A DNA stretch of 64,000 nucleotides, taken from Paenirhizobium selenitireducens ATCC BAA-1503 (GTDB taxonomy: Bacteria; Pseudomonadota; Alphaproteobacteria; Rhizobiales; Rhizobiaceae). This document shows positions 38,241 through 47,092 of this stretch, one piece after another. The notes under the pieces were generated by a model. That model did not search any database. It saw only the letters and a program-made list of their open reading frames with translations, and was not told where the DNA came from. The translations under genes were made by a program, and so were the position numbers. The stretch is from contig NZ_JAEG01000006.1 of assembly GCF_000518785.1 (NCBI RefSeq), positions 62,001 to 126,000 on the forward strand, read 5' to 3'. The number at the start of each line of letters is the position of its first letter. The first letter of the stretch is position 1.

Positions 38241-39014
38241 GTGCTGAAAGTTTTTGAACACGCGGCCTTGGCCGCCGGACGCGCCATTCTCGACGTGTGC
38301 CAGGCAAGTGCCACGGTCATGCTGAAGCCCGACGCCTCGCCGGTTACCGTGGCAGACGAACGGGCCGAGGCGATCATTCTGGCCATGCTTGCCGAAGCCC
38401 TGCCGGGCGTGCCGGTGGTCGCCGAGGAAGCGGTCGCGGCCGGAAAGATCCCGGATACCGGGGGCTCCACCTTCATCCTCGTCGACCCGCTCGACGGCAC
38501 CCGGGAATTCATCACCGACCGGCCGGAATTCACCGTCAACATCGCGCTGATCGAAAACGGCACGCCCGTCGCGGGCATCGTCTATGCGCCGGCCATGGGT
38601 GTCGCCTATGTCGGATCGAAGGCCGGTGCCGAGAAGCTGACCATCTCGCCGCAGTTCGACATCGCCGAGCGCCGGCCGATCGCCGTTCGTCCTGGCCACA
38701 GGCCTCCGGTCGCCGTGGCGAGCCGTTCGCACGGCAACCCGGAAACGGAGCAGTACCTGACCGACCACGCCATCGACGAATGCCGTTCGATCGGCTCGTC
38801 GCTGAAGTTCTGTCTTCTCGCCGAAGGCGTGGCGGACATCTATCCGCGGTTCAGCCGGACGATGGAATGGGACACGGCGGCCGGCGACGCCGTGCTGCGG
38901 GCGGCGGGCGGCACGACGCTTTGCCTCGATGGAACGCCGCTGACCTACGGCAAGCGGAATCAGGCCGCCGACGTCGATTTCGCCAACCCGTCCTTCGTCT
39001 CCCGCGGCGGCTGA
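38241..39014 (+). CDS. cysQ: 3'(2'),5'-bisphosphate nucleotidase CysQ
   Basis: 257 residues from GTG 38241, after AAGGAAAGACG. Inositol-monophosphatase superfamily with the Li+-sensitive phosphatase motifs: VAEEAVAAG (metal Glu), FILVDPLDGTREFI and, at the C-terminus, MEWDTAAGDAVLRAAGG. CysQ hydrolyses PAP to AMP and keeps sulphate assimilation running. The gene is preceded by the islet and starts the normal GC-rich backbone again. Confidence 0.92.
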   Translation: MLKVFEHAALAAGRAILDVCQASATVMLKPDASPVTVADERAEAIILAMLAEALPGVPVVAEEAVAAGKIPDTGGSTFILVDPLDGTREFITDRPEFTVNIALIENGTPVAGIVYAPAMGVAYVGSKAGAEKLTISPQFDIAERRPIAVRPGHRPPVAVASRSHGNPETEQYLTDHAIDECRSIGSSLKFCLLAEGVADIYPRFSRTMEWDTAAGDAVLRAAGGTTLCLDGTPLTYGKRNQAADVDFANPSFVSRGG

Positions 39015-39052
39015 GACAAGCGCGCGTGCAATGGATGGCGGCACGCGGTGGC

Positions 39053-40744
39053 TCAATTCACCACCAGCAGGCCGCCGTCGATCCGGCCCTTGATGTGGCG
39101 ATCGACGCCGGCGCGATCGGCGCAGGTGTGGAGCCATCCCTTGCAGGCTTCGCTGAGCGCCAGCAGATCCGACCAGACCTTGGAAACCGGCATATTGGCC
39201 GCGGCAAGCACCCGCGCCGACAGGAACGCCGCATCCTCCGGCTGGTGCAGCAGGCGGTAGTCGACCGGCGTACCGAAACCCTCGACCCGATAGAAGGTCT
39301 CGTAGAGCGGCGAGCGGAAGTCGGTGAGCATGGCCTCGGCCGGGCGACCGGCGGTGAGGTGATCGCGGGTCACCGTCGCATGATGGTCGCCGAATTCCGC
39401 AATGACCGTGCCCCGCGGTCCGGGCTCCGACTTGCGGCGATCGAGGAAGGCCTCAAGGTCGGCGCGCGCCAGCCAGACCCGCCGCATATATTCGTCCACC
39501 TCGCCCGTGCCGTCATATTCGTGCGGCGGCGCCTGCGCGTCCGGCAGCAGGACATAGTCATAGGGCTGGTGGGCGAACATCGTCTGCACATGGACAAAGA
39601 GCGGGCGCGGGTCGTTGCGGCGGTGATCGGCCACCAGCTTCTCGATGAAGGCGAAATAGCGCTTGTCTCGCACCGTCATGGGTTTGAACCCTATGGCGTC
39701 GGCGTCATAGATCTCCTGGAAACCGATCGATGTCAGGAAGGCACCCTCGTTCAGCGCGTTGAACGGCAGCGGCATGACGGCCACGGTGCGATAGCCGCAG
39801 CGGGCCAGGAGATCGGGCAGCGCGCCCTTGATGCGGTGCTCCAGCAATTGCGTGACATAGGCCGCCTGCCAGCCGAAATCGGCGGTCGACAGGCCGGTCA
39901 GCACCGAGAAGTTGGTCATCCAGGTGCCGGCGCCGATCGTCTCAACGTGGAAGGGCTTGATCGTGCCGTCACCCGAGCGGAAACTGTCCACCAGGTCGGC
40001 CGACATGGGGATCCCCGGAATGACGCCCGGCGCGGTCTGGCTTTCGGACAGCACCATGAATAGATCGGGTTTCACCCGGGATGGGCCGCAATCGGCATCG
40101 TCGGCGAACGATGTGCCAGCACTCGCATGGGCGACGCGGGCAGCGATCGGCAGTTCGCCCATGAGGTCGGGCAGGTTGCGCAGCGACAGAGGCAGGGCCG
40201 ACGCATTGTAGCCAGCGATATAAGGCAGATAGTCCGCCTCGCGCGGATTGTGGATCGGGTGGGTGACTTCCGCCGCCAGGGCGAAGACGAAGACCAGCGG
40301 CAACCGGATAGACAGCGGCACGCGCAGCGCAGGCTCGCTGCGGAAGAGCCCGGTCAGCAGAACCCCCGCCAGGATGATCGCCAGGACGCCGGCCACGGCA
40401 TGGAAGCGGTAGTGCGACCACAGGAAATCGACGATCGACAGATCGGTGCCGGTGAAGAAGAAGTCATAGGCATGCAGCGCCAGCCCCTTCAGCTTGAACT
40501 TGACGACTGAGAGCAGCGTCAGAAGCATGATGAGGGTGCCGGCCGCGTAGAGCGAGAAGACCGCCCGTCGGCTGAAGACGAAGAAGATCCCGGCCAGCGC
40601 CAGTGTCACGGCGAAGGTGTAGGGCATGAAGCGCCAGCGCGTGTCGAAATAGTAGACCAGCAGGAAATAGAGCGCCGCCGCCGCCAGCACGGCCACCGGA
40701 TGCAGGATCGCAGTCGCAAGGCGAGCCCGCCAATTGCCTGTCAT
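39053..40744 (-). CDS. Membrane sulfatase-fold phosphotransferase-like protein
   Basis: 563 residues from ATG 40742-40744, preceded by AGGAGGTG. Five N-terminal transmembrane helices (to about residue 165) and a large periplasmic alkaline-phosphatase/sulfatase domain: KPDLFMVLSESQTAP, GAGTWMTNFSVLTGLSTADFG with the probable nucleophile Thr, FVHVQTMFAHQPYDY and VIAEFGDHHATV for metal binding. It resembles the phosphoglycerol or phosphoethanolamine transferases (OpgB/LtaS type). In Rhizobiaceae such enzymes modify cyclic glucans or lipids; the acceptor here is unknown. Confidence 0.8.
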   Translation of the reverse strand: MTGNWRARLATAILHPVAVLAAAALYFLLVYYFDTRWRFMPYTFAVTLALAGIFFVFSRRAVFSLYAAGTLIMLLTLLSVVKFKLKGLALHAYDFFFTGTDLSIVDFLWSHYRFHAVAGVLAIILAGVLLTGLFRSEPALRVPLSIRLPLVFVFALAAEVTHPIHNPREADYLPYIAGYNASALPLSLRNLPDLMGELPIAARVAHASAGTSFADDADCGPSRVKPDLFMVLSESQTAPGVIPGIPMSADLVDSFRSGDGTIKPFHVETIGAGTWMTNFSVLTGLSTADFGWQAAYVTQLLEHRIKGALPDLLARCGYRTVAVMPLPFNALNEGAFLTSIGFQEIYDADAIGFKPMTVRDKRYFAFIEKLVADHRRNDPRPLFVHVQTMFAHQPYDYVLLPDAQAPPHEYDGTGEVDEYMRRVWLARADLEAFLDRRKSEPGPRGTVIAEFGDHHATVTRDHLTAGRPAEAMLTDFRSPLYETFYRVEGFGTPVDYRLLHQPEDAAFLSARVLAAANMPVSKVWSDLLALSEACKGWLHTCADRAGVDRHIKGRIDGGLLVVN

Positions 40745-40875
40745 GCACACCTCCTATGAAGGGCAGGCTCACAGCTTTACACGGCCAGGAGGCAAAGAAA
40801 ACACGGTTCTCGTGTTATGCTCAATCATGGAGCAACTAAGGGCTGTCGGCGCCCTTGCCGCTCTGCCGCCGCCCG

Positions 40876-42594
40876 CTACGGGGCGGCGAGCGCCAGCGCC
40901 GGCTCGTCCGACAGTGTACCGGCTGGCGTTGCAAGCCCCTCCCGGGTTTCCACGAGAATGGCAGTCGCCACCGTCTCGCCGAGCTCGGCCGAGCTGGTGA
41001 TCCCCTGGATGAAGGGGAACTGGTGCAGCAGGAAAGGCAGGGCCAGGCAGTAGAGCCGGTTGCAGAGCGGCTGGTCAAACTCCAGCCGATAGCACGCGTC
41101 GAGCCCGACGCCACCGACCTCTTCCTGCTCGGCGACCGCGCCGTCCATGATGATCTGTCCGCCGGTGCGCACCTTGGCCTTGCCGACGACGCCCTGGTTC
41201 AACAGGCTCGGAAAGGGAATGTCGGACGCCGAAAGCCGCCCCTGCCCGGTCGCGTCGATGAAGGCGTCGAACTGCACGCGGCCTTCCGGCCACGCAACGA
41301 TCGCCCCGCACTCGCAGGTTTCCGTGTCCAGTTCGTAGTCCGGGCCCAGCGTGATGATGTCGAGCACGCCGGCGCGACGAAGCGCCAGGATTCTTTCGAT
41401 CGAGGCATGCGGCACGGTCGCATAATTGTCGACGAACAGGCTCTTGAAGTGGCGGTGAAAGCGCTTCAGGTCGTCGGCATTGAGATGCGGCACGACCTGG
41501 GCGATCACCTCGTGCATGCGCAGGATCGCATAGCGCCAGGCAATCGTCGTGCGGCTCTCATAGTTCTGCTTCGCTTCGGCAAGATTGCGCGCCGCCCAGA
41601 CAAGGGGCTCCTGCGATTCCCGCTCGGCGAAATAGGCCGGACCAATCGTCTCGACCGTCAGATGGGCAAGGCCGAGCTTGGCGGCATAGTCGGGATCGCA
41701 GGCGGTCAACTCCCGGGCAAACAGCTCGAACACCGCGTCGAGCAGATCCTCGCGCCCGCTCTCGACCAGCGCGTCGATCGCCTCGTCGGTGCAGATCGAC
41801 AGCGGCTCGTAGGGGATGGCGAAATAGAAGTCCGCCTCCGGCAGCATGCCCTTGCGCGACATCAGACTGATGCGCAGATCCTGCGACCCGCTGGCAGGCT
41901 GGTATTCGAGCAGCCCGGCCTCGTCGTGGTAGAAACTGCCGTGGCGGGTGGCGACCGTCACCATGGCATCAATGGCGCTGAGCGAGGTGCCGAGAATGCC
42001 GACGCGTCCGGCCGGAATGGTCTTCAGCAGGCTTGCCGGCCACGGCGAGGCGAAATAACCCGGCTTGACCTCGGTGACGTCGGCAAAGCTGTGACCCGTC
42101 GCCATGACCACGTGGCCGAACGCATAGTGCTGCGGCGGCTCTTCCTGCCGGGCAACGGTCAGGCGGATGTCGTCTCCGCCGAGCGCGATGTCGGAAATCT
42201 CGTGTCCCGCCTTGACGACGATCGCATGGCCGCGGGCGACGCCCTCGGCGACGAGGCCGTCGAACTGCGACTTGAAATATTCGCCAAGGACGATGCGCGG
42301 ATAGAAGGCGCGCTCGCCGATGGCTGCCCGCTGCACGCGCAGGCGCTCCAGCTCGGCGTCGGACTGGCGATGAAGCCACGCGACCAGTGTCTCGCGGATC
42401 GGCGGGATCTCGATGCTGGCAATGTTGGCGAGCATGGCCCGGTCGTTGACTGCGGGATGGTAGGGCATGCCCTTGCCGGCGACCGCTTCCTTTTCGAAGA
42501 TGGTGATCGTCAGCGGCCGGGCTGAGTCCAAGAGACCGCACAGCGTGTAGATCGCGGTGGGCCCCGAGCCGATAAGCGCGATTGTCTCGTTCAT
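40876..42594 (-). CDS. FAD/NAD(P)-binding domain protein
   Basis: 572 residues from ATG 42592-42594, with GGAAGGCGGACC upstream. N-terminal Rossmann motif IALIGSGPTAIYTLCGLLD, then KGMPYHPAVNDRAMLANIASIEIPP, HVVMATGHSF, GILGTSLSAIDAM and FDAFIDATGQG. This is the NAD_binding_9 family (FAD-NAD(P)-binding), related to flavin monooxygenases. Some relatives are amino-acid N-hydroxylases or take part in sulphur metabolism. No specific function can be given. Confidence 0.8.
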   Translation of the reverse strand: MNETIALIGSGPTAIYTLCGLLDSARPLTITIFEKEAVAGKGMPYHPAVNDRAMLANIASIEIPPIRETLVAWLHRQSDAELERLRVQRAAIGERAFYPRIVLGEYFKSQFDGLVAEGVARGHAIVVKAGHEISDIALGGDDIRLTVARQEEPPQHYAFGHVVMATGHSFADVTEVKPGYFASPWPASLLKTIPAGRVGILGTSLSAIDAMVTVATRHGSFYHDEAGLLEYQPASGSQDLRISLMSRKGMLPEADFYFAIPYEPLSICTDEAIDALVESGREDLLDAVFELFARELTACDPDYAAKLGLAHLTVETIGPAYFAERESQEPLVWAARNLAEAKQNYESRTTIAWRYAILRMHEVIAQVVPHLNADDLKRFHRHFKSLFVDNYATVPHASIERILALRRAGVLDIITLGPDYELDTETCECGAIVAWPEGRVQFDAFIDATGQGRLSASDIPFPSLLNQGVVGKAKVRTGGQIIMDGAVAEQEEVGGVGLDACYRLEFDQPLCNRLYCLALPFLLHQFPFIQGITSSAELGETVATAILVETREGLATPAGTLSDEPALALAAP

Positions 42595-42826
42595 GGTCCG
42601 CCTTCCTGAAGACCGGCATCGGATCAGCCGGTTTGAACGTGACGGGTCGGGCATGACAACCGCCGGCGACGGGCCTTCGTGACAGCGACGTCAGGCGCCG
42701 CTTGAAAAAATGCCGCACCGCCGAAAATCCATGGAGCCCGTTCACGCCCACCGATAGCGCGCGAATGAAATCTTTGTTCCCTGTCGGCAGAAATTTTGCT
42801 TCGACCGACGGCACGCGGGGCCCTGG

Positions 42827-43444
42827 TCAACCCTCGATGAGCGCAGGCCCTGCGGGCGTGCGGATGGAAGGCCTGGCCGCAGTCGGCCCCCCGGTGGTAC
42901 GGCGCATGCTGCGGTAGAGTGTCGAGCGGCTGACGCCGAACTGCCGCGCCGCGGCGGCCAGCGGAACCCCTTCCCCGATCGCAGCAAGCGCCGCATCGAC
43001 CTCGTCCGGCATCAGCTTGATGGGCCGGCCGATCGCGCTGCCGCGCGCCTTGGCGGCCGACATGCCCGCCTTGGTTCGCTCCGAGATCAGCGCTCGCTCG
43101 AATTCGGCAAGCGCCCCCATGATATGGAAGATCAGGATGCCGCCCGCCGAGGCCGTATCGATCGACTCGCTGATCGAATAGAGGCCGATCTCCTTGCGGC
43201 CGAGCTCGGCCACCACCTCGATCAGGTGCGACAGGGACCGCCCGAGCCGGTCGAGGCGCCAGATCACCAGCGTATCTCCGGCCGACAGCTCGTTCAGGGA
43301 GCGGACCAGACCCGGGCGCGAGCGGGATGCGCCCGACAGCCCCTGGTCCGCGTAGATCTCGGCACACCCGGCGGCACGGAGCGCCCGCAACTGCATCTCG
43401 ATGTTCTGATCATGGGTGGAAACACGGGCATAGCCAATTCGCAT
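42827..43444 (-). CDS. Serine recombinase (resolvase/invertase family)
   Basis: About 205 residues. Catalytic Ser in MRIGYARVSTHDQNIEMQ (Ser10), ADQGLSGASRSRPGL, the IWRLDRLGRSLSHLIEVV core with its arginines, GILIFHIMGALAEFERALISERTKAGM for the long E helix, and a C-terminal Hin-like HTH (GVPLAAAARQFGVSRSTLYRSM). This is the Tn3-resolvase / DNA-invertase type. No transposase or cargo is adjacent, so it looks like an orphan from a lost element or a stand-alone invertase. Confidence 0.93.
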   Translation of the reverse strand: MRIGYARVSTHDQNIEMQLRALRAAGCAEIYADQGLSGASRSRPGLVRSLNELSAGDTLVIWRLDRLGRSLSHLIEVVAELGRKEIGLYSISESIDTASAGGILIFHIMGALAEFERALISERTKAGMSAAKARGSAIGRPIKLMPDEVDAALAAIGEGVPLAAAARQFGVSRSTLYRSMRRTTGGPTAARPSIRTPAGPALIEG

Positions 43445-43798
43445 CGTCACACGCGCCAGACATTCGTTTCGCGCCCCGCTTCAGGGCTGCCGCAGTCATG
43501 AATGTGTATCATAACCGTTCCTTTTTGAGCACGCCCTCAAATTTAAGTCAATACACAAATACACGCATAGGTGTATATTTCATTCGCGCGTCTCGTTTGC
43601 CGTCGACCAACCTAAGCCATTCCCTGTGCTCAGCTTTTTGTCACCCCTACAATCTGCGGGTAAATCCGTGACCGATAAACCGGATGCGTTCACAGGTTGA
43701 AAATGTAGGACAAGGGGTTGTGCAAATAGGAACGCTTTAGCGACGCATGACGCGTCCCGCGGCGCCAAGACCAACCCTTGCGAAGGAAGGAAATTGCC
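43445..43798. other. AT-rich region between the resolvase gene and the 231-aa protein gene
   Basis: 354 bp, AT-rich from about 43500 to 43700. It contains an inverted repeat at 43559 that could be a recombinase site and the promoter of the forward gene. No ORF with coding features is present. Confidence 0.5.
43559..43576. repeat. Inverted repeat, candidate resolvase binding site
   Basis: ATACAC-GCATAG-GTGTAT, six perfect bases each side of a six-base spacer, about 115 bp upstream of the resolvase start. An extra ATACAC lies just to the left at 43551. Resolvases bind such subsites next to their own gene. The link is by position only. Confidence 0.5.
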
Positions 43799-44494
43799 AT
43801 GCCCAGTTATTCGCTCACCCTCAACATCGACCCGACCGACCTCAACGTCATCAAGGCTGCCGGCCAGCGGCTGACGCTCGCCAAGCCCGTCGGCAGCGGC
43901 GATCCGAACGTCGTCTGGCTGTCGATCGACCCCTTCCAGTCGACCACCGTCGAGTGGACGGAAGACTACTGGATCTACGCCTCGACCACCGAGGTGACCC
44001 AGGGCAACAACATCTCCAAGCTTTCGGAAGTCACGCCCGGTCCGGCCCTCGACGCCGGCTACTACCCGTTCACGCCGGCCGCCACCTTCGGCGTGTTCCA
44101 GAACAATCCGGGGATCGCCAGCGGCACCTATGCGGCCGAAAACATGATGCCCTACACCCAGTACCCGGCGCTGACCTTCGGCCTGTCGCAGTCGGCCATG
44201 GTCAGCAAGAAGCTGGCCGAACGCAAGCCGATCTCGGCCCAGTCGGTGCTGTCGCAGCAGCAGATCCAGATGACGCCCTTCACCAATGTCTATGTCTGGC
44301 TGCAGAGCCAGTTCGCCAGCGAGACGATCATCACCAAGATCATCGGCAACAATGCGGTTGCCCGCTTCGGCGGCGGCGTGACCGACATCACGCTGAAATA
44401 CGATCCGAACCGCGGTGTTTTCGTCCCGGACGTCGGGTCGGAAGGCCTGATCGAGCGCGGCATGATCGAACTGCGCATGCCGCTGATGATCTGA
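43799..44494 (+). CDS. Unrecognised 231-residue beta-rich protein
   Basis: A 231-residue protein from ATG 43799, after GGAAGGAAATTGCC. No signal peptide, membrane segment, Cys, or catalytic motif stands out. It is rich in Thr, Ser, Asn, Tyr, Trp and Pro with alternating strands (YSLTLNIDPTDLNVIKAAGQRL; STTVEWTEDYWIYASTTEV; VYVWLQSQFASETIITKII), suggesting an all-beta, possibly self-associating protein. The strong ribosome-binding site suggests high expression. Next gene downstream is a secreted S1 protease. I do not recognise the family. Confidence 0.75.
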   Translation: MPSYSLTLNIDPTDLNVIKAAGQRLTLAKPVGSGDPNVVWLSIDPFQSTTVEWTEDYWIYASTTEVTQGNNISKLSEVTPGPALDAGYYPFTPAATFGVFQNNPGIASGTYAAENMMPYTQYPALTFGLSQSAMVSKKLAERKPISAQSVLSQQQIQMTPFTNVYVWLQSQFASETIITKIIGNNAVARFGGGVTDITLKYDPNRGVFVPDVGSEGLIERGMIELRMPLMI

Positions 44495-44511
44495 CGCAGC
44501 GAGCGAACAAG

Positions 44512-44534
44512 GGTGGCCGGATCATCCGGCCACC
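44512..44534. terminator. Strong hairpin after the 231-aa gene
   Basis: GGTGGCCGGAT, one base, then ATCCGGCCACC: an 11-bp perfect inverted repeat 18 bp past the stop codon. There is no T run, so it may act as an mRNA-end stabiliser or attenuator before the protease gene rather than a classic terminator. Confidence 0.5.
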
Positions 44535-44630
44535 TCCCCGACACCGAACCGTGGGCCGCGAGGCGAAAGACGCTCCGCGCCGGATGCGCTCCCTTGCCGT
44601 CGCGCCCGACAAGCAAAGAGGATCAGGACA

Positions 44631-45593
44631 ATGACGAAACTGCATGGCGCCCTGCGCCGCACCGCCTCGGCCCTGCTTTCCCTGGCGCTCGCCGCCTCGG
44701 GCGCATCCGCGGCCGATCTCAAGATCGAAAACCTCAAGAAGGCCAAGAAAGCCGAGGCGCCGCTCACCCTGGAGGAACGGGAATCGGCAAGACCCATGCC
44801 GAGCAAGGAAGTATCGCCCGAACAGCTGAAGCAGATGCAGGAACGCTTCAGGGCGCTCAACCCGAACATGCTCGACCTCAAGGCCGGCCCTGACAAGCAG
44901 GGCACATTGCTCAAAGGGGTGCCCGAGAAGGTCGACGATCCATCCGCCGCAGCGCCCTACTGGAGTGCCGGACGGCTGACTTTCCGCGACAACAACGGCA
45001 TTCCTTCCGCCTGCACCGCCCAGTTCGTCGAGGACGCCTCGGTGATCCTGACGGCCGCGCACTGCGTGATGGACGAGGAAACCGGCAAGTGGTTCTCCGA
45101 TTTCGCCTTCGAGCGTGCCTATAATGACGGCGCGAAGGCCCAGACGGTCGGCTGGCGCTGCGTCTCGCTGTTCGACGCCTTCCATGATCCGGCGCCGAAC
45201 TATGCCTATGACTATGCCTTCATCCTGGCAGACGGCGAGGACGACGAGAAGCCGCTGGAAATGACCACCGGAAGCCCGGCGGACAAGGCACTCACGGCGA
45301 TCGGCTATCCGGCCAATTTCGGCAATGGCCGTTTCCTCTACAAGGTGGACGGCGAATGGTCCGAAGTCGTGGACGGCATCGTCACGATGAAGGGCAATCC
45401 CATGCGCTCGGGAAACAGCGGCGGCGCCTGGTTCACCGACTTCAAGGTCGGCGGCGGTGCGGGCGAAAACCGCGTGATCAGCCTCAATTCGCACCATCTG
45501 GAAGGCAATGACGAGGACGAGAACGGCCCGCTGTTCACCGCCGACACCAGCCGCCTGCTTGCGCATGTCGCGGACGCCAAGTGCCTCGACTGA
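44631..45593 (+). CDS. Secreted trypsin-like (S1) serine protease
   Basis: 320 residues with a Sec signal peptide (RRTASALLSLALAASGASA). A charged linker (residues 28-105) with a helical LKKAKKAE / SPEQLKQMQERFRALNP segment precedes the protease domain. The catalytic triad is complete: H144 in ILTAAHC, D194 in YAYDYAFI and S263 in MRSGNSGGAW. It likely cleaves proteins outside the cytoplasm; the linker may be a propeptide. It follows the 231-aa gene by 136 bp in the same orientation. Confidence 0.88.
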   Translation: MTKLHGALRRTASALLSLALAASGASAADLKIENLKKAKKAEAPLTLEERESARPMPSKEVSPEQLKQMQERFRALNPNMLDLKAGPDKQGTLLKGVPEKVDDPSAAAPYWSAGRLTFRDNNGIPSACTAQFVEDASVILTAAHCVMDEETGKWFSDFAFERAYNDGAKAQTVGWRCVSLFDAFHDPAPNYAYDYAFILADGEDDEKPLEMTTGSPADKALTAIGYPANFGNGRFLYKVDGEWSEVVDGIVTMKGNPMRSGNSGGAWFTDFKVGGGAGENRVISLNSHHLEGNDEDENGPLFTADTSRLLAHVADAKCLD

Positions 45594-45614
45594 CATCGCT
45601 GCGTCACCACCATG

Positions 45615-45639
45615 GGAAACCCGCCGCGCGCGGGTTTCC
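45615..45639 (+). terminator. Hairpin terminator after the protease gene
   Basis: GGAAACCCGC / GCGGGTTTCC, a 10-bp perfect stem with a 5-nt loop, 22 bp past the stop. T content after it is modest, so strength is uncertain. Confidence 0.65.
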
Positions 45640-45801
45640 TGCCCGTTCCGGTCCGGCCTGGGGCGAGGTCGATGCACAAGACCGGCGGCGTCAGGCAATC
45701 GTAATCAACTTGTGGCATAACGGCGCGACGGCAGGGGTCTCGCCATAAATGTATCATGCGCCGGTTGCCGCGACGGCACGGCCTTTCAGAGTCCGTTCTC
45801 G

Positions 45802-46077
45802 ATGGCGTTCCAGCCGATCGTCGATGTCGAGCGGCGGCAGGTCTTTGCCCATGAGGCGCTCGTGCGCAGGCCCGAAGAAGAAGGCGCCGGCTCGGTGCTG
45901 TCGGCCGTCGATAAGGGCACCGGGCTCAACCTGCTGGCCAAGATGCAGCCGGACATCGTCAACATCGACAGGGACCTGATCCGCGACACCGGCGTCACGC
46001 TGATCCAGGGCTACCGGCTGGCCCGGCCCAGCTTCGAGCGCCTGACGCCGCTCAGCGAAATCTCCTTCCCGAACTGA
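45802..46077 (+). pseudogene. Remnant of an EAL-domain (c-di-GMP phosphodiesterase) gene
   Basis: The frame begins like a complete EAL protein (MAFQPIVDVERRQVFAHEALVRRPEEEGAGSVL) but then jumps to the late part of the domain (GTGLNLLAKMQPDIVNIDRDLIRD) and on to the C-terminal IQGYRLARPSFERL. Only about 91 residues remain of about 250, with the central catalytic segments lost in at least two in-frame deletions. It cannot be an active phosphodiesterase. Confidence 0.85.
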
Positions 46078-46213
46078 TCGACCTCACTGCCGGTAAGGTC
46101 TGGTGCACGCCAAAGCCTCGCCGCGCACCATTTGTCGCAGTGCGCGATCCGAAGCCACCCTTGCCCAAGAGGCGTCAAACCGGCAAAAGAGGGCAGGAAA
46201 CCGAGGCTTGGAC

Positions 46214-46603
46214 GTGACAGAAGAAACGATCACCCTTTACGAAGCGATCGGCGGCGACGCCACGGTGCGGGCGCTCTGCCACCGCTTCTACGAACTGATG
46301 GACACGCTTCCGGAGGCCGCGCATTGCCGCGCGATCCATCCGCCGAGCCTGAAGGACAGCGAAGAAAAGCTCTACGAATACCTGACCGGCTATCTCGGCG
46401 GTCCTCCGATCTACATGGAAAAGCGCGGGCATCCGATGCTGCGCCGCCGCCATATGGTCGCGGAGATTGGTCCCGAGGAGCGTGACGAATGGTTCCTGTG
46501 CTTCCGCCAGGCGCTCGACGAAACGGTTGAGCACGAAAAACTGCGCGAAATCATCTGGGCGCCGATCGAGAAGCTGGGCTTCCATATGCAGAACAAGGAA
46601 TGA
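46214..46603 (+). CDS. Group II truncated haemoglobin
   Basis: 129 residues from GTG 46214. Globin landmarks: LYEAIGGDATVRALCHRFYELM at the N-terminus, LYEYLTGYLGGPPIYMEKRGHPMLRRRHM with the proximal His F8 in RRHM, and the ERDEWFLCFRQALDE helix with Trp G8. Group II (GlbO/trHbII) members bind O2 and NO. The next gene overlaps by 4 bp. No signal peptide. Confidence 0.92.
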   Translation: MTEETITLYEAIGGDATVRALCHRFYELMDTLPEAAHCRAIHPPSLKDSEEKLYEYLTGYLGGPPIYMEKRGHPMLRRRHMVAEIGPEERDEWFLCFRQALDETVEHEKLREIIWAPIEKLGFHMQNKE

Positions 46604-46980
46604 CGGCGATGACGGGATTTTGCGACCGGATCCGCCCGCTCGTCCTGCTTCTGGCCGGCCTGCTCGGCGCTTGCGGCGTGGGGCTCGCCGCTGCCGCCAC
46701 GCATATGGGGGGCGCGCTGCTGGGACCGGCCTCCGCCATGTGCCTGGCCCATGCGCCGGCCATGCTGGCGCTTTTCGCCGGCCACAAGTTGATCCGGCCG
46801 GCGACCGGTGCGGCCCTGCTGATGGGCATAGGCACGCTGCTCTTCGCCGGCGATCTCGTTCTCAAGCAGTTTTACGGCACGGGCCTGTTTCCGATGGCGG
46901 CCCCCAGCGGCGGCATTCTGATGATGCTCGGCTGGCTGCTGGCCGGGATCGGCGCATTTTCTGCCGCGCCCAAGACCTGA
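46600..46980 (+). CDS. DUF423-like small membrane protein
   Basis: 126 residues with four transmembrane helices (VLLLAGLLGACGVGLAAAATH; AMCLAHAPAMLALFAG; TGAALLMGIGTLLFAGDLVLK; GGILMMLGWLLAGIGAFSA). The 'G..ga.GV.lgA...H' N-terminus and 'G..LFsGdl......g' third helix match DUF423. It overlaps the haemoglobin gene (ATGA), giving a two-gene operon. ATG 46609 is an alternative start. Function unknown. Confidence 0.82.
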   Translation: MTAMTGFCDRIRPLVLLLAGLLGACGVGLAAAATHMGGALLGPASAMCLAHAPAMLALFAGHKLIRPATGAALLMGIGTLLFAGDLVLKQFYGTGLFPMAAPSGGILMMLGWLLAGIGAFSAAPKT

Positions 46981-47092
46981 GCGACATCATGTCGGGCCAC
47001 CTGCCGCGTGCATGTGGCAGGCGGAACGGAATTCTGTCGCACGGCGTGGCCGGGACCGGGCCCGCGATGCGCCGGCCCGGCGACGTGGGCGC

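Noticed and set aside
46985..47035. Imperfect CCTGCC/GGCAGG hairpin after the DUF423 gene as a terminator
   Set aside because: Short stem with mismatches and no T run.
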